Below, piece after piece: positions 21,940 through 23,346 of a stretch of 23,346 nt of DNA. The stretch's first letter is position 1, and every line of letters begins with the position of its first letter. The translations under genes and the position numbers were made by a program. The stretch lies in NCBI GenBank assembly GCA_021816505.1, contig JAKAXS010000004.1:1-23346 (forward strand), read 5' to 3'. This DNA is from Pseudomonadota bacterium. GTDB taxonomy: Bacteria; Pseudomonadota; Alphaproteobacteria; Rhizobiales; Hyphomicrobiaceae. The notes beneath the pieces are model-generated. The model saw nothing but the letters and a program-made list of their open reading frames with translations, was not told the DNA's origin and ran no database searches.

Positions 21940-23346
21940 TTAGGGACGGTTGGTCCAGACCGGCTTTTCGCCGGACTTGCGCTTGAGGCCTTGATAGCCG
22001 TTACCGCCGGACTTTTCGCCTTGGCTGCGATGCTCGCCGCCTTCGCGGCGCGGCTTGCCCGACGACGCACCGCGCTCGCTGCGGTCACCGCGCGGCGCAC
22101 CTTCGCCGCGGGGCTTGAAGCCATTCGGCTTGCGGTCGCCACCGCGGTCGTTGCGATCACCACGCGGGGCTCCGTCGCCACGCGGCTTGAAGCCGCTCGG
22201 CTTGCGATCACCGCCACGATCGGTGCGATCGCCACGGGCTGCAAAGTCCCCGCGCGGCTTGAAGCCGTCGCCGCTGGGCTTGCGATCGCCGCCGCGATCG
22301 GTGCGATCGCCACGGGCTGCAAAGTCACCACGCGGCTTGAAGCCGTCGCCGCTGGGTTTGCGATCTCCGCCACGATCGTTGCGATAGCCACGGGCTGCGA
22401 AATCACCGCGCGGCTTGAAGCCGTCGCCGCTCGGCTTGCGATCTCCGCCGCGATCGGTGCGATCGCCACGGGCTGCGAAGTCACCACGCGGCTTGAAACC
22501 GTCGCCGCTGGGCTTGCGGTCACCGCCACGATCAGCGCGATCGCCACGGGCTGCAAAGTCGCCACGCGGCTTGAAGCCGTCGCCGCTGGGCTTGCGGTCG
22601 CCGCCGCGATCGGCGCGATCGCCACGGGCTGCAAAGTCGCCACGCGGCTTGAAGCCGGCGCCGCCTGGTTTGCGGTCGCTGCCACGGTGCGGACGATCAC
22701 CGCCGCCGTTGGAGCGCGAACGATCGGGACGCTTGCCGCCGCTCGGACGGCTGCGCGGCGCGCCGGTCGCGTCGAGCGGTACGGCTTCGCCCGAGATGCG
22801 GTTCTCGTGCGGCAGAGATTGACGCGTCAGGCGCTCGATGTCGCGCAGCTGACCGCGCTCATCGGGATCGCACAACGAGATGGCAATGCCGGCCTCGCCG
22901 GCACGTGCCGTACGGCCGATGCGATGCACGTAAGCTTCCGGCACTTCCGGCAGCTCGTAGTTGATCACGTGCGAAACCTGGTCGATGTCGATGCCGCGAG
23001 CCGCAATATCGGTGGCGACAAGAACGCGGATCTGCGACTTGCGGAACTGGTCCAGTGCGCGTTCGCGTTGACCCTGGCTCTTGTTGCCGTGGATGGCCGC
23101 AACCTGGATGGCATTCGCTTCCAGATGCTCGGCCACCTTGTCGGCGCCGCGCTTGGTGCGCGTGAAGACGAGCGTGCGCTTCAGGTCTGCGTTGCTCAGC
23201 AGCTCGACAAGGATGTCGCGCTTCTTGTGACGCTCGACATGGATGACGCGCTGGCTGACGCGCTCGGCCGTCGTCGCGGCGGGCGCGACGGAGACCTTCA
23301 CGGGATCGCGCAGCAGTTCGCCGGCAAGCTTGCCGATCTCGGTCGG
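21940..23346 (-). CDS. rhlE: DEAD-box RNA helicase, RhlE type (5' end outside the window)
   Basis: Only the C-terminal 468 residues are in the window; the frame runs off the edge with no start. What is present is the second RecA domain: PTEIGKLAGELLRDPV linking the lobes, motif IV region LVFTRTKRGADK, AAIHGNKSQGQRERAL, motif V VATDIAARGIDID, and motif VI YVHRIGRTARAG. The wording is closest to RhlE, an ATP-dependent helicase in rRNA maturation and RNA decay. The tail (about 260 residues) is highly basic and disordered, built from eight tandem copies of a GGDRKPSGDGFKPRGDF-type unit, and probably binds RNA. It ends in KPVWTNRP. The valine at 23301 is an internal GTG, not the start. Confidence 0.93.
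   Translation of the reverse strand, partial: PTEIGKLAGELLRDPVKVSVAPAATTAERVSQRVIHVERHKKRDILVELLSNADLKRTLVFTRTKRGADKVAEHLEANAIQVAAIHGNKSQGQRERALDQFRKSQIRVLVATDIAARGIDIDQVSHVINYELPEVPEAYVHRIGRTARAGEAGIAISLCDPDERGQLRDIERLTRQSLPHENRISGEAVPLDATGAPRSRPSGGKRPDRSRSNGGGDRPHRGSDRKPGGAGFKPRGDFAARGDRADRGGDRKPSGDGFKPRGDFAARGDRADRGGDRKPSGDGFKPRGDFAARGDRTDRGGDRKPSGDGFKPRGDFAARGYRNDRGGDRKPSGDGFKPRGDFAARGDRTDRGGDRKPSGDGFKPRGDFAARGDRTDRGGDRKPSGFKPRGDGAPRGDRNDRGGDRKPNGFKPRGEGAPRGDRSERGASSGKPRREGGEHRSQGEKSGGNGYQGLKRKSGEKPVWTNRP
22072..22683 (-). repeat. Tandem repeat array within the helicase tail
   Basis: Six units of 26 codons (78 bases) followed by two of 24 codons, all in frame. The first six read G-(G/S)-DRKP-(S/G)-G-(D/A)-GFKPRGDFAARG-x-R-x-DR; the last two lack two residues before FKPRG and have GAPRG. 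Units differ mainly at third codon positions and at one residue near the end (A, T or N), and copy four has Tyr for Asp. The array codes for an Arg/Gly-rich disordered segment. Confidence 0.92.

Noticed and set aside
21765..22700. 311-codon Ala/Thr/Val-rich open frame on the minus strand
   Set aside because: It is an alternative reading of the helicase repeat array; units of 78 and 72 bases keep every frame open if one unit lacks stops.
22055..22822. Two Pro/Ser/Arg-rich plus-strand frames across the repeat
   Set aside because: Same cause: antisense readings of the in-frame repeat units.
1..23346. Mobile element, defence island or prophage
   Set aside because: No transposase, integrase, phage structural gene or toxin-antitoxin pair is visible. 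The Uma2 gene alone, with no partner, is not enough to claim a defence or mobile system.

Overview
The window is a GC-rich, gene-dense chromosomal segment of an alphaproteobacterium, most likely of the order Hyphomicrobiales (Rhizobiales); I cannot name the genus. The evidence is the ddl-ftsQ-ftsA-ftsZ then lpxC-bamD-ligA order, a 586-residue FtsZ with a long disordered tail, a long two-half dCTP deaminase next to metZ, and a SAM-II riboswitch, an element typical of Alphaproteobacteria. I see no tRNA, rRNA, CRISPR array, phage or insertion sequence. The only repeats are a REP-type element, a few hairpins and a repeat array inside one coding sequence.

Layout. 1-1940 (+): der (two-domain ribosome-assembly GTPase), then a small secreted Cys-containing protein. 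2159-5660 (-): a likely operon metZ-apaG-argE-DUF1304, headed by a promoter, a SAM-II riboswitch with a visible pseudoknot, and an attenuator-like terminator. 5756-6874 (+): dcd, divergent from metZ. 6880-7819 (-): an ArsR-type regulator and a Uma2-family nuclease-like gene that appears to have its own leaderless promoter. 7963-8736 (+): an SDR oxidoreductase, divergent from the ArsR gene across an interlaced palindromic operator. 8841-8978 (+): a possible 45-residue protein with a strong ribosome binding site. 8982-13290 (-): lpxC, bamD and ligA. 13549-18492 (-): ddl, ftsQ, ftsA and ftsZ. 18645-18854 (+): a small membrane protein. 18856-19290 (-): a secreted DUF2147 protein. 19534-21026 (+): a TerB/J-domain protein translationally coupled to an AmpD-type amidase. 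21053-21143: a REP inverted pair. 21157-21843 (-): a DUF4241 protein. 21940-23346 (-): the 3' part of an RhlE-type DEAD-box helicase, cut by the window edge.

How the genes work together. Most are envelope and division genes: Ddl makes the D-Ala-D-Ala of peptidoglycan precursors, FtsQ/FtsA/FtsZ build the divisome, LpxC commits to lipid A, BamD inserts outer-membrane proteins, and the amidase cleaves peptidoglycan. A second block serves methionine and arginine biosynthesis (MetZ under SAM control, ArgE), and a third nucleic-acid metabolism (Der, Dcd, LigA, RhlE). The ArsR/SDR pair looks like a self-contained stress-response or catabolic switch.

I did not find a clearly new multi-gene system. 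The points most worth a second look are the metZ leader, the ArsR/SDR operator, the leaderless Uma2 gene, the 26-residue repeat tail of the helicase, the unusual FtsZ C-terminus, and breaks in the usual gene order (no recN between bamD and ligA; ddl cut off from murB).
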